Below are positions 13,818-25,990 of a DNA stretch of 64,000 nt, piece by piece; position 1 is the first letter of the stretch; each line of letters begins with the position of its first letter. Under the pieces are notes generated by a model. The model had not been told where the DNA came from and made no database searches. It saw nothing but the letters and a program-made list of their open reading frames with translations. The position numbers and the translations under genes are program-made. Origin of the DNA: Glossina fuscipes (Eukaryota; Arthropoda; Insecta; Diptera; Glossinidae); the NCBI RefSeq assembly GCF_014805625.2, contig NW_023998433.1, positions 3,485,647 to 3,549,646 of the forward strand, in the 5' to 3' direction.

Positions 13818-16020
13818 TTAGTCAGAGAAATAATACAGTCTTAAAGTACTAGCAACTAAGGCTATAAGGGGTTTTAAATCCACGATCGAATCGATTACGA
13901 TTCCTTGGCAAAGGACGAAAACAGTTTAACATCGTCAACGTACATTAAGATATGGCTGAATTTAACCACCGAGAGGAGATCATTAATGTATAGATTAAAT
14001 AAAAGATGTCGTAAGTGTCTGCCTTAAGGGGCGCTATACGTCAAAGGAAATTCATCCGAGCTGATGAAGTTAACAAAAGCCATGAATGATGCAGATTATG
14101 CAGATAAAAGCTTATCCATTTCACTATGTACGAAGAGAAGCCAAGGTCTGAAAATCAATAAGTCAAACGCTTTACTTAAGTAAGTGCATGCGACATCTGT
14201 AGAAGAAGCGTTGAAAAAATGGCAAGTAAATTCTAAGAGATTCGTGGCAGTTGATCTTCCTTTCAGAAAGTCATGCTGGAATGAAGAAACATAAGGTTTA
14301 GTAAGGAAACTACTCCTCCAACATAAAGGGAAAACTCTTGATTTCAAGAACTGATTAAAAATCTTTGAAATAACACCACCTAGCTCGTCAGAGCTTTATT
14401 TCAGTATACATGGTGGAATACCATCACACCCAGGAGCACAAACATATTTTATGCTATGTAAAGCGTCAGAGTGAAGTTCTCAAATGACCAAGTTAGAAAT
14501 CGGAATCGAGTTAGTGATCAGTTAGGGATAATTAGTAGTTGGATCGGAATTAGCAGTTGCGAAATATTATCGGAAGTATTCAGCGAAGAGATTTAAGGTT
14601 TCAATATCATCGGGTACTTGGAGCCATTAAAAGAAACTTGCGAGCGATATATGGACAGTTTGCTTTTCGAGTTGACAAACTTATAAATATATTTAGGATT
14701 TCATCACTTAAAGGTATCTGCAATAACATTGGTGGTTGAGGTAATTAAATCTACGTCTTACAGTAGAGTAGGCGAAATTGTCGTAAGCAGAACTACTTTT
14801 CATAAATTTTTTGAAAAGATTGTTTCTCCTATTATTTTAACATTTAATACTCCTGTTAAACCACGACGGGCACTTGCTTCGAAGGCGAAGTTGTCTGAGC
14901 GAAATGAATGTAAAAATAGTTAGGTTTAATACATTATAGAACGATGACAACAAGGTTTCAACATTCCTAGCAGAGAAATCGAGCGTAATGTGTGAAAGAG
15001 GACATTTATGCGATATGGGCAACGATTTACAGCTATCTTCGGGAAATTAGCAAAGCAAAGATCAAGCAGTCTACCATTACACTTAGGAGTACGGTTATAT
15101 TGAAGTAAATTTCGACCAAATAATTCATTGAAGATCACAATAGTTCTTTTAGATGTTGCAATAGTGAACATACCGCCAGAATTATCACTATAACCCCAAG
15201 TGACTTGTGGCAAATTGAAGTCCACCAACACTGTTACTATATCAGCAGGTTTAGACGGCCACGTCACAAATGAAGACAGCATGCTTCTTATAAATAGAGA
15301 TGTCCGCATTTGAGGGAATATAGGAGCAAGTCGCATATAACTGTTTACTGGCAGTTTAGGTCGTTATGGCATTAATTCAACGTCAGGAGGAGTAGCAGGA
15401 AATTTAAATGAATTCGACGGGACTGCAGTAGATATGGCTATTGAAACACCACCACCAGTGCGATGCAATCGATTCTTTGGGAAAGCCTGGAAAGAATTGT
15501 CAAAAAATTCCGACGAATGGCTTTAACCAAGTTTCAATGATAGATAGACAAGAAAACCCCGTGCTCACTGAATTTAGGAAAGTAGAGCGAGCTTTTGAAT
15601 TTAGACACTTAACATTTTGACAAATAAAAGTTACTGGGCTTAAAAAAACATTTTTTTGATGATGGAAGAACTACCGCATTAGTATTACGAGGACGATTCC
15701 GAGGAATGTATTCGTTTATTAAGGATCCAGCTGTCCACAATGGTGTAATTAACAAAATTTTCATGCTTTCAACTTAGAAGACGCGATAGCTCCCTCTTAA
15801 GATGGAGCTAATTTGAAAATGGTCAGAGGCTTCAAATTGCCGGGTGGGACATTTGAAACTTATTTTAAAAAGAATCCAAGGTATATCTAGCGAAGTCCAA
15901 GAGATTAGCAATAGTGGAGTCTAAGTTGGAATTTGAACGCGCAAACGCTAAAATTTCGTAGTCGCGGATGTTATCGACTCGGCTATTAAGGCGAATATCA
16001 AAGGCAACATATAAACGTCA
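13766..16020 (-). mobile_element. Non-LTR retrotransposon (LINE) relic with endonuclease, RT and 3' tail
   Basis: Reading leftwards on the minus strand: endonuclease-like pieces at about 15.65-14.93 kb (SIIETWL, RTGGGVSIAIST, VLVDFNLPQVTWGYS, RLLDLCFAN); RT N-terminal text at about 14.5-14.3 kb (CAPGCDGIPPCILK, SRVFPLCWRSSFL); then SFQHDFLKGRSTATNLLEF and YLSKAFDLL at about 14.3-14.1 kb; and LLFNLYINDLLS followed by MYVDDVKLFSSF, with the catalytic YVDD at 13931-13942. The 3' end at about 13766-13860 reads CCTTAGTTGCTAGTACTTTA, then CTCTGACTAAATT, ending in an (AAT)n tail that is seen as (ATT)n on the plus strand. There are several stops, a deletion between the PLCWRSSFL and FQHDFLKGRST blocks, and the 3' part of the RT ORF is lost. 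It is a dead copy. Confidence 0.85.
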
Positions 16021-16029
16021 CTTTTTAAA

Positions 16030-19000
16030 TCCACAAAACTTTAACAACTTTTAGGATTCTTTTTAAAGTTCAATATTAATTTTTGTAAATAGTGTGTATA
16101 AGACTTATTAAGGATAGTTAAGATCCTCTGTTAAGCGACCACGTAACATAAAAGACGGAGAAGAAGGACTTTTTTAAATTTTTTAAAAAGTCTATTCGGA
16201 TAATTTATAATAACTTTGAGTCCTTTCATCTACCATAGGCAACATCTTGACATAACCTCAATCAGCTTTAGAGGCAAAGGGAGAGTCAAAATGCTATCAA
16301 GATATATAATATAAAAATTCCAGTTTATTACCAGGTTCATTCTGTGTGTACAACTCAATGTCCAAAGAAATGCAAATAGTTGGAGGGGAACCACATTCCG
16401 GCTGGGCGAAAGATATATCCGATTTATTGATAGACCTATCGTACTCGAAAATACTAAATTCAATAATTTATTGCTTCAGTTGTAAAACGCTTTTCGGTTG
16501 CATGAAGCCCAAGTTACGTATTTTCTCTTAGAATGAATAATACCGAACCGGTGTATAACGCAGAGCATAAAATCTAACATCCACCCTACATTGCGCTTAT
16601 TAAAATGCCATAACGTCAAGCCCCCACGAATGAGACATGTTGACATTAGAAAGGCGAATTAGACGTAGGAGATATATCTAACAAGAACAGATTATGTCAA
16701 GATCATGCACAAATAAATTTGTATATAATATAAAATTTTTTGTAAATATTTATAACATTTATACATACGGCTATACATATATACATTTTCAATACATATA
16801 TTTTTCCAAGTTTTATATAAATTAATATTTAAAAATGTATTTTCATTAATTTTATTGAAACCAATTAATTCATATATTTAATAAAATTCTTCGCATTTAA
16901 AGATTATGAACACCGCAACAACACTAATAATTTGTATACCAACCTCAAGCTGACTATTTTCTCTTGCAGGCCAAAATATATTTAAAAGCCAAAAATACAA
17001 AAAAAAAAGAAAAAAGCAAAAATATATATACGTTTGTAAAATTATTAGGATTGGGGTTAATACAGCTTCTGCAATATGGTGGCCCCATAAAGTATATATC
17101 CCGTGCGTGTGTATTTTTAACAAATAATTTGCAAAAAGCCATATTTTGGTTATTAAAACAAAGTGCTTTGTGTATGCGTTTGTGTTTTTACAAGCCGTGT
17201 GAGCACATAAATGAATTTTATGCTCTTTTGCATTTTTCCTTTTATTTTTTTTTTTATTTTTTTTTTTTTTTTAATTTTGTTGCGCCATTAAAACCTTCCG
17301 TATTTTGTTTTACTAACTATGATCTGGGCATGTATTCGTTTTATTGTATGTACATGTAACACATTTGTTTAGGTTTGTCTAAATAAGATTAGATTATGAG
17401 TAATACTGAAAATCAGAAGAGGACAAAGAATACATAGCAAAAAGCTTAATGAATTCGCTCAAAAAATATCAAAATTTGTTCTCCTAGGAGTTTAAGCCGT
17501 CAATATATAGTAAATATGTTCGCGTAAATCACGTTATACCGGATCTCGAAAAATGCTCCTTATGAAAAGACACAAGGAAATGTGATTCCAGTTATTCTTC
17601 TATCTCTTAAAGATCCATTTGGTATCCGAATAAACGACCAATAGAGGCCGTTTAGCCTTTTGTAATCACTTAGTTACTCAAAGGATTTGCATTGCTTGGT
17701 AATCTTAACAAGGGTTATTTTATTAGAAGCTTTGTACGATAGCAACGGCCGTCTTTGGACGTGAAAAATCTACTGTTTAGGAAAAAAAGGATCCAGTCAA
17801 AAAACTTTGTTCGTTTTATCGAAATTGGAATATTAAATGCAGTTACAAAATAAACATCAATTACTGATTTACTCAATTAAAACGACAATGTTCTGTTCTA
17901 TATAACATATTCCTTGCGTTCAAAGCGATGTTAGTGGAATCTAAAAAAATTTATTATTATAATTAAAAACACTTTTCACTCGTTGAGACACTGATATTTT
18001 AGATGTATCAAAAAATACGTACGCCTCGTAGAACCGTTATTGGATATCACCGAATAGCTTTTGTTTCTTTTGGTTTCGTTAACAAACTTCAGAATAATTT
18101 ACGCTTTAGTAAGTATAAAGAGCTATTCATTGAGAAAGGCGGACTTAATTTTTAAATTACTAGACGGCTGTACGTCATTGTTGTCCTCATGTCAAACCAA
18201 TGCGCTACAAACACACACATTTCAGCTTTTAGCCTCACCTTTTCGAGAAGATGTATGCTTGATGACTTTTTTCTTTAATGTAAACCTATTTTCGAATATA
18301 ACTAAATGAGTGTAACTTAACTTTTTAATGAGGAGTATAAAAATATTATTTATTTGCCATATAAATATATTGATAGATTTTGACCACGCGATGCAGTTTC
18401 TCGGTATGTTAAAGATATTAAGAGTTTCGACTCGAATTGAACAAAATCTCTCAGTTGTTTTATTGTTATTTTTTGGAAGGTAAATTTTATTGTGGTAGAA
18501 TGACCATTCCAATCATTTGTTCATACCGTTGTTCATTGTAAAAGTTGGTAAAACCACATTGAGTACAAATTGTTGGAGTCCAACACGACACACATAACAA
18601 GAACAATAAATGAGAGTATGCTCCTCTCGTTTTATTTTTTATTTATATATATAAATATTTCCTTTTTTTATTTTTTATTCTGTCCAATTTTGGTTGGTAA
18701 AGTAATGACCGCACGTGTATACACATTTGTGTGTATTCGGGTTTAAATTTAATAACGGAAACGCACACAGGATGACAAAATATTACTTCCGCTCAGGTAA
18801 CACTCATTAAATTGTAGAACGACAAATATGTACAAGCAACAACCAGCACTTATTTAAGATGCTTACACTTATTTATCAAATAGCAGAAAAATTATATTCG
18901 ACTTGGACTAAATCGTTTAATTTGTAACATTTATAATGTGAATGAATTTAACAAAGATATATTTATCTACTAATCTGTTTTATCTTTTACGCCTAAGTAT

Positions 19001-19290
19001 TCAATTCGGCAACTTGCAAGTAACCCCTCGTCCTTCGATGATAAGTATATAAATTGAGATCAATCGGAAAAGGGATGTTGTTAACGGGAAAATAAAAAAA
19101 AAACACAAGAATTTTTTTTAGTCCTCAAAAAACATATTAATATATATTTCTACATCATCGTAAACAATCGCTCCTTCGATTTTACAAAAATTTACTGCAT
19201 ACAATAATATAATACTTCAAACATAAATAATACCTCTCATTATATTACAAATAGGAAAATCCAAAAAAGAACTGTTTTTTTAGCATTTAA
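16030..19290. other. Gene-free AT-rich DNA
   Basis: No supported gene. Frames at 16230-16531, 16878-17359 and 18061-18512 are short and overlap each other on opposite strands. The longest (16964-17359) is driven by A/T runs. The 5' part of the LINE may extend slightly into the left end. Confidence 0.45.
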
Positions 19291-19295
19291 GCAAC

Positions 19296-19468
19296 ACCCG
19301 CCTGAGTGGCCGAGTAGACAAGAGTCTCGACTAGCAATTCAATGGTCGTGGGTTCAAATCTCAAGTGCGGTAGAATTTTTAATAAAGCCGAAAGCCTTAG
19401 ATGCTAGTGCTTTAAGGCTTAGAATTTATTCTCTGACTAAATTTATAATAATAATAATAGTAATAGGA
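19296..19468 (+). mobile_element. SINE: tRNA-Ser/Leu-like head with LINE-type 3' tail
   Basis: The head at about 19297-19375 has a pol III A-box-like GTGGCCGAGTAGACA, an anticodon-arm-like CGACTAGCAATTCAATGG and a good B box (GGGTTCAAATC). Weak acceptor pairing CCGC/GCGG is also visible. The layout is that of a class II tRNA (Ser or Leu). It continues without a break into CGAAAGCCTTAGATGCTAGT, then GAATTTATTCTCTGACTAAA, then a (TAA)n tail. That tail matches the 3' end of the minus-strand LINE at about 13766-13860. This is the structure expected of a SINE that borrows the 3' recognition sequence of a partner LINE. It is not a functional tRNA gene: the stems are poorly paired and the tail is attached. 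Confidence 0.8.
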
Positions 19469-19699
19469 TACGTTGTAACGGCGTATTTAAAAGATTACTG
19501 TTTATGCTTTGCTGGGTTGCAGCCACTATGAAAGCTATTTATGTTCCTCAAATCCCTCTCTCTTTTCAACACATAGACACATACAATGATCGTTCCGTAA
19601 AGTAGATGACTTTTGTTCGTCTGTCTGTATTGATACTTAAGTCGCTATTTTAAAACCTTATCTGAAAGGACGTTCTTATTATCTCTTCCTCTTATATAT

Positions 19700-20540
19700 A
19701 TGCCATACACCACTTGTGGTCCAGGGTATATTAAGTTTGTGCGGACGTATCTAACACGCAGAAGCATTTAAGATAGATTCACTTTTTATTATCGATCTAA
19801 TTCTGTCTGTTCGTCAGCCCGCCTGTCTGTCTGATGCCTGCCCATGTAAATTTGTTTTCTAGCTACGCGCAATTTTTGAGATATTTTGATAAAATTTACT
19901 ATACTATAGTGTTTTGGCCCAAGGATGAACGCTATTGGAAATGGTTTAGGTGGGTCCACTTTTTCGAAGACTGGCCATATGACGCCTTATTTGGAAAAAT
20001 CGTTGTATGGAAAAATTTCAATTTTTAAAATTGCTCAACAAAAGTGGTTAGATAAGAGTATTTCGGCTTTCTAAATTGGTATAAGTACTTTGGACTTGCT
20101 GTGACAGATTTTGATCCCGCTCTTATATAACGGAAATTGAAGTTCACGCGACAAAAAGGTACAATTTGCAATGCTTTATGATAAAAATTAGCTGTGTTCA
20201 ATTTGGATCATCTCAATCTATTTTTAGACACCTATCCTATATATCGATTTTTTCGAAAATTCATCCTTTATGATGAAAACTAACCCATAAGAGTAATTTA
20301 ATATAAAAAAATTCACCATACTGAATTCTGAATACGCATCACCAATTTTTGAACGTTTCCTCCTTGGGCACCACCACTTTTTACTTTTTACGGAAAGTAA
20401 GCCCTTATTTGCAAAGAGCTCTAATTTTTAATATACAGTTCCATAATAGCAAGTTCCTGTAAAAAGAGGACATAATTTTTGTGTTCTATGGCAAAAATAA
20501 GGAATTCGGTTAGACAATGTGGTGTAGGGCATTTATATAT
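19700..20540 (+). repeat. Dispersed repeat family A, copy 2
   Basis: Starts with TACACCACTTGTGGTCCAGGG and GTATATTAAGTTTGTGCGG, and has AACACGCAGAAG, a GTCTGTCTG run, TTTTGATAAAATTTACTAT, then GGCCCAAGGATGAACGCTAT. It ends with GGTTAGACAATGTGGTGTAG at about 20510-20535. It aligns by eye to copy 3 over most of its length, for example TTTTTAAAATTGCTCAACAA against TTTTTAAAATTTCTCATCAA. The ends are imperfect inverted repeats (TACACCAC at the left, GTGGTGTA at the right). The frame at 19834-20028 inside it is not conserved in copy 3, so it is not a gene. Confidence 0.75.
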
Positions 20541-20597
20541 CGAAAGCCTTAGATGCTAGTGCTTTAAGACTTTAGTCTTAGAATTTATTCTCTGCAT
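20541..20597 (+). mobile_element. Isolated LINE/SINE 3' tail fragment
   Basis: CGAAAGCCTTAGATGCTAGT, GCTTTAAGACTTTAGTCTTA and GAATTTATTCTCTG repeat the tail of the SINE at 19385-19440 with one short extra segment. No tRNA-like head is attached; family A copy 2 ends immediately to the left. It is a 5'-truncated LINE or SINE insertion. Confidence 0.75.
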
Positions 20598-20686
20598 CAA
20601 TAGCATTTAAACATATTGCTGCATGACCGCTGTGTGGTACCTTTAGATAGGGAAATTTTACACGTAAATTTGTTTGAAAATATGAG

Positions 20687-21545
20687 TTAGTGATCAGCGC
20701 GGACTTTGCGTACATTCATAGACGAAAAAGAATGAGATGATCTTCTAGGTTTTTTCGCCTGTAAACTTTGCTTTAATGAGCCATTAAGTAAGCCGATCCC
20801 TTTTATTGCCATTTGTATGATATCCCGTACTAAAAAGATCATCAGCCAAATCATTGTCGCACTGAACAAGGGCTGGTAGTTGTTTGTTTGGGATGTCCAA
20901 ATGATGATAGAATAGGTAGAGGTACCATTTACGGCTTTTGTGTCTTTTACGATAGCTACCCAAATATCTATTCATCACATCCACTCCTTCCATGTGTGTC
21001 TATTAGACTTTTGCAGTATTGTTGGACAAGAGATATCAACCTTTTGCTTTGGTCGCTTATCATATCGACAGATATTGTCTACGGGTTGCGTGTCAAAATA
21101 AGTGAAAAACAAACAAACAACTTTGTTGTCTTCCCAGACCATCGCTTAAAAGTCGGCATCATTATGGTTAGAGATTTCTTCCTTGTGGGTTCCCCTAGGA
21201 ATCATGGTCTTAGTTAGATTCTTCGCGTAGTCTACAATTAGGCAATGTGTAAAAATGATAGAAAAACACTATATGATTACTCATTCTTGATATCACTCCG
21301 ACTCATCATAAAACGGCACTATTGGTGACTCCCAAAGCCAGTTTTTCCCTTTAATTTTTTGTCAGGAGTACATTTCTAAACGGTATGCATACTCTTTGAG
21401 ACTACATAAAACAAATAACTTGTAGCCGCCATTGTTAGGTTTATTTGGTAAATATTGTTTCAGGGAATGACCTATTTTTGTTGAACACATTAGTTCGTCC
21501 ATTGAGAGGCATTGGTCAAGCGATCCTGATTTGTGTGATCTCTCG
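20687..21545 (-). mobile_element. Decayed piggyBac-type transposase
   Basis: The minus strand carries successive piggyBac transposase blocks in the expected order. These are SLDQCLSMDELMCSTK and LKQYLPNKPNNGGYKLFVLC (about 21540-21390; the family has DEqM, then YiPnKP-kwGfKlfvL), VWEDNKVVCLFFTYF (about 21150-21100), KVDISCPTILQKSNRH (about 21040-21000), and after a frameshift MEGVDVMNRYLGSYRKRHKS, then RKWYLYLFYHHLD (20993-20870; family MgGVD-nD--y-sYr---ks-kWyl-lF-h-ld). A C-terminal basic tail ends at the stop near 20687. Stops and at least two frame changes show it is inactive. The N-terminal part and terminal inverted repeats were not found. Confidence 0.85.
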
Positions 21546-23480
21546 GAAGATCTTTTTCATAATGTATAAACAAACGTCAACTCGTGTAAAATTAATGTGA
21601 AAATTATTCACCCACATTGTCATTATATAATTATTGAAACAACAGTACCATTATTTAGAAGACACCTGAAAAAAATAATAATAAATATGTCACAAAATGA
21701 TCTTAGGATCGTTGATCTTAAGTTGGACCGACTTTGCATACTGATATATTTCTACATCATAAAAAGACTGCGTTTCTCTTGGTTAAATCTATCAGTATAC
21801 GCAAAATATAAATATTGTTACGAAAGTGCCATATTTAATAATTGAAGTTTTCATGAAAATTAATTGGTTTGCTAAGAAACAAAATTCTAAACAAAGGGGA
21901 AAAAAGCACACATTCATGACGCGTTACTGGCGTGATGCAGCGGACAACTGACGAAAACATTAATAATTGACATGTATTTCGCAGAAAACCGGGTTAACGG
22001 ATTAAAAATGTCGCGATTAATTTGAGTAGTGGTATATTTTTAATTAATTACAATTTTTATCGTTCCACGATTAGCGTTTGTGTGCGTTGAATAACTCAAT
22101 AATACTAAATGGAAAACTGCTCATTTATGCAGAGAAAGGTCAAAATTATTGAATTTAATTAATACTTCGCATTAATTTATCATTTTCATCAATAGATATC
22201 GCTAACCAAAATATATACGAGCGCCTATTATTATATAATAGCCGTCGTTTATGGGAGGCTTCGCCATTTAAATCATAAGCACTAAAAAATATGCTCCGAG
22301 TCTTTTATGAGCACTAAATTCTTGAAAATCTGTAGTCAAATTTTCTGAGAAGAAGACGGCGTAAAATATTGCATCGACCATAATATTTTGCTTTGCTTCA
22401 TTTGCTTAAAAGTTTTTTTCATTTTTTTCTTTGCCTGTACGCGGTTCTCTTTTTTAATAAACTAACCAAGATTTCTTGACATTTGTTTTATATTAAAAAA
22501 AAAAATGACAAAATCTCATATGAAGGATGCAACAATTACACTACCGAAACAATAACAAAAACAATGTTGAAATTGATAAGAAAAAAATGATATTGAAATT
22601 GAGAGAAAAATATTAGCAACGAATTAAAAGGATTATTGCGATAATTTGAAACATCATTTTATTTTTAATTACGTATACCAAGTGCCTTTAGTTTCGATAC
22701 ACATGAAAGAAACTCCGAGTTCATTAAGAGAATTAGCATAACTTGATATTCAAAAGCTTTGAAAAAATTTCTTTACTCATTTAAAGTAAGATATCTCATT
22801 TTTCTTACTTTTCAAATGGAACAGTCCGCGGTAGCTCTCTCAGTTCCTTTATTCACTATAATAAAAAATAAATCTAAATGCGTAATATTTCGCCTCTGCG
22901 AACATCATTTACGTGTATGTGTTTCTGATATATAACCTTGTTTTCATTTATATTCGAAATTAGCAAGGTCCGCAAGAGTAATCGTATAGGTAGAAATCGG
23001 GTTTGTGTTTGCGGGTTTAAACCTCAACGCGGTAGAGTTCACTTTGCCCTTAGTTACAGTAGGTGCTTACTCGATAAAGGCATAACGGTTTAGTGATTGT
23101 GCACACAACCACTGGTTGCTGTTGTTTCCCTATTCTTCCCTCTTTCCTCAATTCTTTCCAACCATCAATGTGTTACGCGAATAGGGGACATTGCCTGAGC
23201 GATTGGTCATAATAAAAGAAAAAGCAAGCGGGTTGCGAGTTGAATGATTCCCTCCATGTCTACGATCCTCTAAGATCTCTAGAGAATACTTCGAGATTTC
23301 TAACAGTACTGTATAATATACATATAATAATTATAATACTAATGATGTATATAAGATGTAAATAAAAAAGATACATACTCTACGGTATCGAATATTAAAT
23401 GTAAAAACTATTTATTATAACTGTAAAACTGTAGCAAAATACGTTTATAGATTTAAAAATCAAAATAAAAATATCGTCAC
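21546..23480. other. Gene-free AT-rich DNA
   Basis: No supported gene. The frame at 21597-21845 has no recognisable domain. A degenerate SINE-like stretch (about 22970-23060) is listed separately. Confidence 0.45.
22970..23060 (+). mobile_element. Possible degenerate copy of the tRNA-headed SINE
   Basis: TTTGCGGGTTTAAACCTCAA and CGCGGTAGA resemble the B-box region of the SINE at about 19350-19375 (TCGTGGGTTCAAATCTCAAG, TGCGGTAGA) with several substitutions. The A-box half and the LINE-type tail are not clear, so this is a tentative call. Confidence 0.35.
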
Positions 23481-23484
23481 ACAC

Positions 23485-23585
23485 GATACTATATATATAT
23501 ATATATATACATATATGTAAATGTATATATATATACTTATATATAAATGTATATATATATATACTTATATATATATATATTGATA
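23485..23585. repeat. (TA)n / ATGTATATA simple repeats
   Basis: Several long TA runs are separated by CATATATGTAAATG and CTTATATATAAATG. This is simple-sequence DNA just left of the assembly gap. Confidence 0.85.
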
Positions 23586-23683
23586 TCTGTGTATGTGTCT
23601 ATACATGTGCGTACATTTTATTAAGGGCAATATTTTGTACAGCTGGTTACTAGAATACTATAGCTCTGTGGTAATCGTAGCTG

Positions 23684-23693
23684 NNNNNNNNNN
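23684..23693. other. Assembly gap (10 N)
   Basis: Ten consecutive N. The true gap size may differ, since short fixed-length N runs are often placeholders. The neighbouring sequence is non-coding. Confidence 0.98.
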
Positions 23694-25200
23694 ACATTTT
23701 CACTATTTTCTTTTTTTTGGTATTTTCTTGTTTTAGTTTTTCTCGTAAACAGTGTTACATTTTTAACATGTGCATACATGGCTGTGAAAATTTGAAAAAT
23801 ATTTCTTCGTGCTGTTAGAGATTACATTTTTTTTTCTTCTTATTGTTTGTAATGTGATGACTGCTATGTGTATTGGTGTGTATTTGTGTGCGGGTGGATG
23901 TATGTATAACTATGTTGTGCGGTTGGAAAAAGTGTTATATTTTCTCGTTTTGTTTTGTCATGCGGAAATAAGCAATTATTTGCTTTATAAGCATGTTTCA
24001 TGTTCTTGTATATACATATGTATGTTTGTATACGTATCTGAAAATGCTCATAATTCATATTCACTCGCATCCCCAATTATATATACATATGAACACATGC
24101 AGGCACGCATTCGCAAAAAATGAAGTTGAAAAATTGCAAGTATTGTGTTATTGTATCTGTCTTTTTCTTAGCGCCAGAAAAAAAATTGAGGTAAAGTAAA
24201 TACTTTGTAACATTTTACACTTACGTACATACGCACACTACACAAACAGGCTTTTGCGATATATAAGCATAAACTATAAAGCTTATCCACAATTTTTACG
24301 TAAAATAACTGCATTCGAACTTGACTTCTTAATAATATCAGAGAGAACTAACCCACTGAGAGCGGACAAGAAAATTTCACGTTGCATACTTTTTAACCTT
24401 CCGCCAAGAATATAAAAGTGCAGCTGGTACATTAGCCATCGTTTGATTGCTTGGTCTTTCATTCTCATCGTTTGTACGGGCGAAAATTCTGTTAAAAATT
24501 CCTTGAAATGTTTTCAAATATAAAACATATATATTTTCGCGTTTCTAAGTGTATAGACGCTCTCATACACATAGTTGGATGTGTAAATATATGAAAAAAA
24601 AAACCAAACCGGAGGTAGTAAATGCAATTTAATTTCATCTGATCGTTTATATTAATTCACACGCTAAAAATATTTAAAATTTGAAAACTTTGAACTACTG
24701 CTTTGGGCACGTTACGTATTTATTTTACAGGGCTGCCTCTCCAGCATATTTTCTATGCCTACACATCGTAATTGTCTAAATAAACTTGAAAACAATGCAC
24801 AATGTGTAAATAGATGATTACAACTTACGCAATTTGGCTTATACTTTATTATTCCGATTAGTAGACCATAAATCGACATATTTTCAAATTTTTGAAAAAA
24901 TTTGATTTCTTGTACAATAAGGAAGAAGCTTGCAGGGTGAAATTCATTAACAGAACGGCGATCGTACTAAGCCAACTCTTTCATTGCCTCTACAAATTTA
25001 TCGGCAATCAATATTCTTATATGTAATTCATGTTGTTTTCATAATATTTTCCTATGCGTACTTCGTATTAGTAAGAGCTTACTTAACAACTTCATTCCAA
25101 AAATTCTGTATATATAAGCTTCTTGCGCTATAATTTTGATCGTGTATAAAAATTTGAGGCGCACTGCCTGAAATAAACTCTTCCTTCGTTATAAAAGTTA
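23694..25200. other. Gene-free AT-rich DNA
   Basis: The frames at 23809-24199 and 24283-24468 overlap on both strands, are rich in TA and ACAT/GTAT text and show no domain. Nothing else is supported. Confidence 0.45.
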
Positions 25201-25203
25201 AAA

Positions 25204-25990
25204 GTGTTCCACAGCGTGTTTTTTCAAAACATCTTCATATCCTGGAAAATATATCCTGAGAAATATTGCGGCTTTCGCTCTTTTTTTTCATGGACTTTTC
25301 AGATCGACCTCATTGCCGACGATGTCAACGTTGTTTTCTTCTCGACATCAGAATGGGCATCGGCATCCTTGTATTCGGCTTTTAATGGGAATAACGCTAC
25401 AAGAATACTTCTTTATAGCTTGGAAACTATCTATTACCACTTTGCCAGTCGGTAGTCCAATCTGAAAGACTTCAATGTCTTCTTCGCGAATTGTGAAGAA
25501 AAAATCTTCTTCTGAATAATGAACTTGCTAGGAACTACTTCATTTCGTGTATCAGCGTTATATCCCAACAAAGATCGCAAATTTTTCGAAAAAGTTTTCC
25601 AGGTTAATCCCAAACTATATAAAACTTAAGGATTACGTGGCTCTTTTGGAGATTTTAATCAATTTTTTATATAAGTCGTCAGAGGTGACGGTGCGATCAT
25701 CAATAAAGAGTATAACCAGTAACTTTAAATATATTCTTGGTTATTGTCCAGAGATTAATTTAAAAAGCTTGATACTACTGAACAAAAATTTCATATTTCT
25801 CGCATCTTTAAGGCTTAAAATAAAGACCACTTTATGTACGACTTGACCGCAATTAACTTAAAATTACTTAATTTTCTTAAAGAAAACGCTGAATTTTCTT
25901 TGCTTAAAGTTATGATTGCTAATATCATCACCTGACTAAACTTCCAGAAAAGACTTTTCTCTCTGGAGATATTTCATCAGGGAATGTCAC
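25204..25990 (-). pseudogene. Degenerate coding-like stretch, identity unknown
   Basis: Minus-strand translation gives protein-like segments broken by stops: LFIDDRTVTSDDLYKKLIKI at about 25710-25650, then FFFTIREEDIEVFQIGLPTG and KVVIDSFQAIKKYSCSVIPI at about 25500-25380, then VDIVGNEVDLKSP further down. The stretch is less AT-rich than its flanks. It could be a processed pseudogene or the coding part of a decayed mobile element. I do not recognise the family. The plus-strand frame at 25204-25455 is the opposite reading of the same DNA. Confidence 0.3.

Noticed and set aside
14557..14923. Plus-strand frames of 60-64 codons as genes
   Set aside because: They are the opposite reading of the minus-strand LINE.
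16964..17359. 131-codon frame as a gene
   Set aside because: Composition is driven by poly-A and poly-T runs (Lys- and Phe-rich ends), and it overlaps opposite-strand frames.
19297..19375. Functional tRNA-Ser or tRNA-Leu gene
   Set aside because: A and B boxes are present, but acceptor and other stems pair poorly and the sequence runs straight into a LINE-type tail. A SINE explains it better.
19834..20028. 64-codon frame inside repeat copy 2
   Set aside because: Not conserved in frame in copy 3 of the same repeat, so it is a chance opening.
23809..24123. 104-codon frame as a gene
   Set aside because: Text is GTAT/ACAT-like simple sequence, with open frames on both strands at once. No domain.
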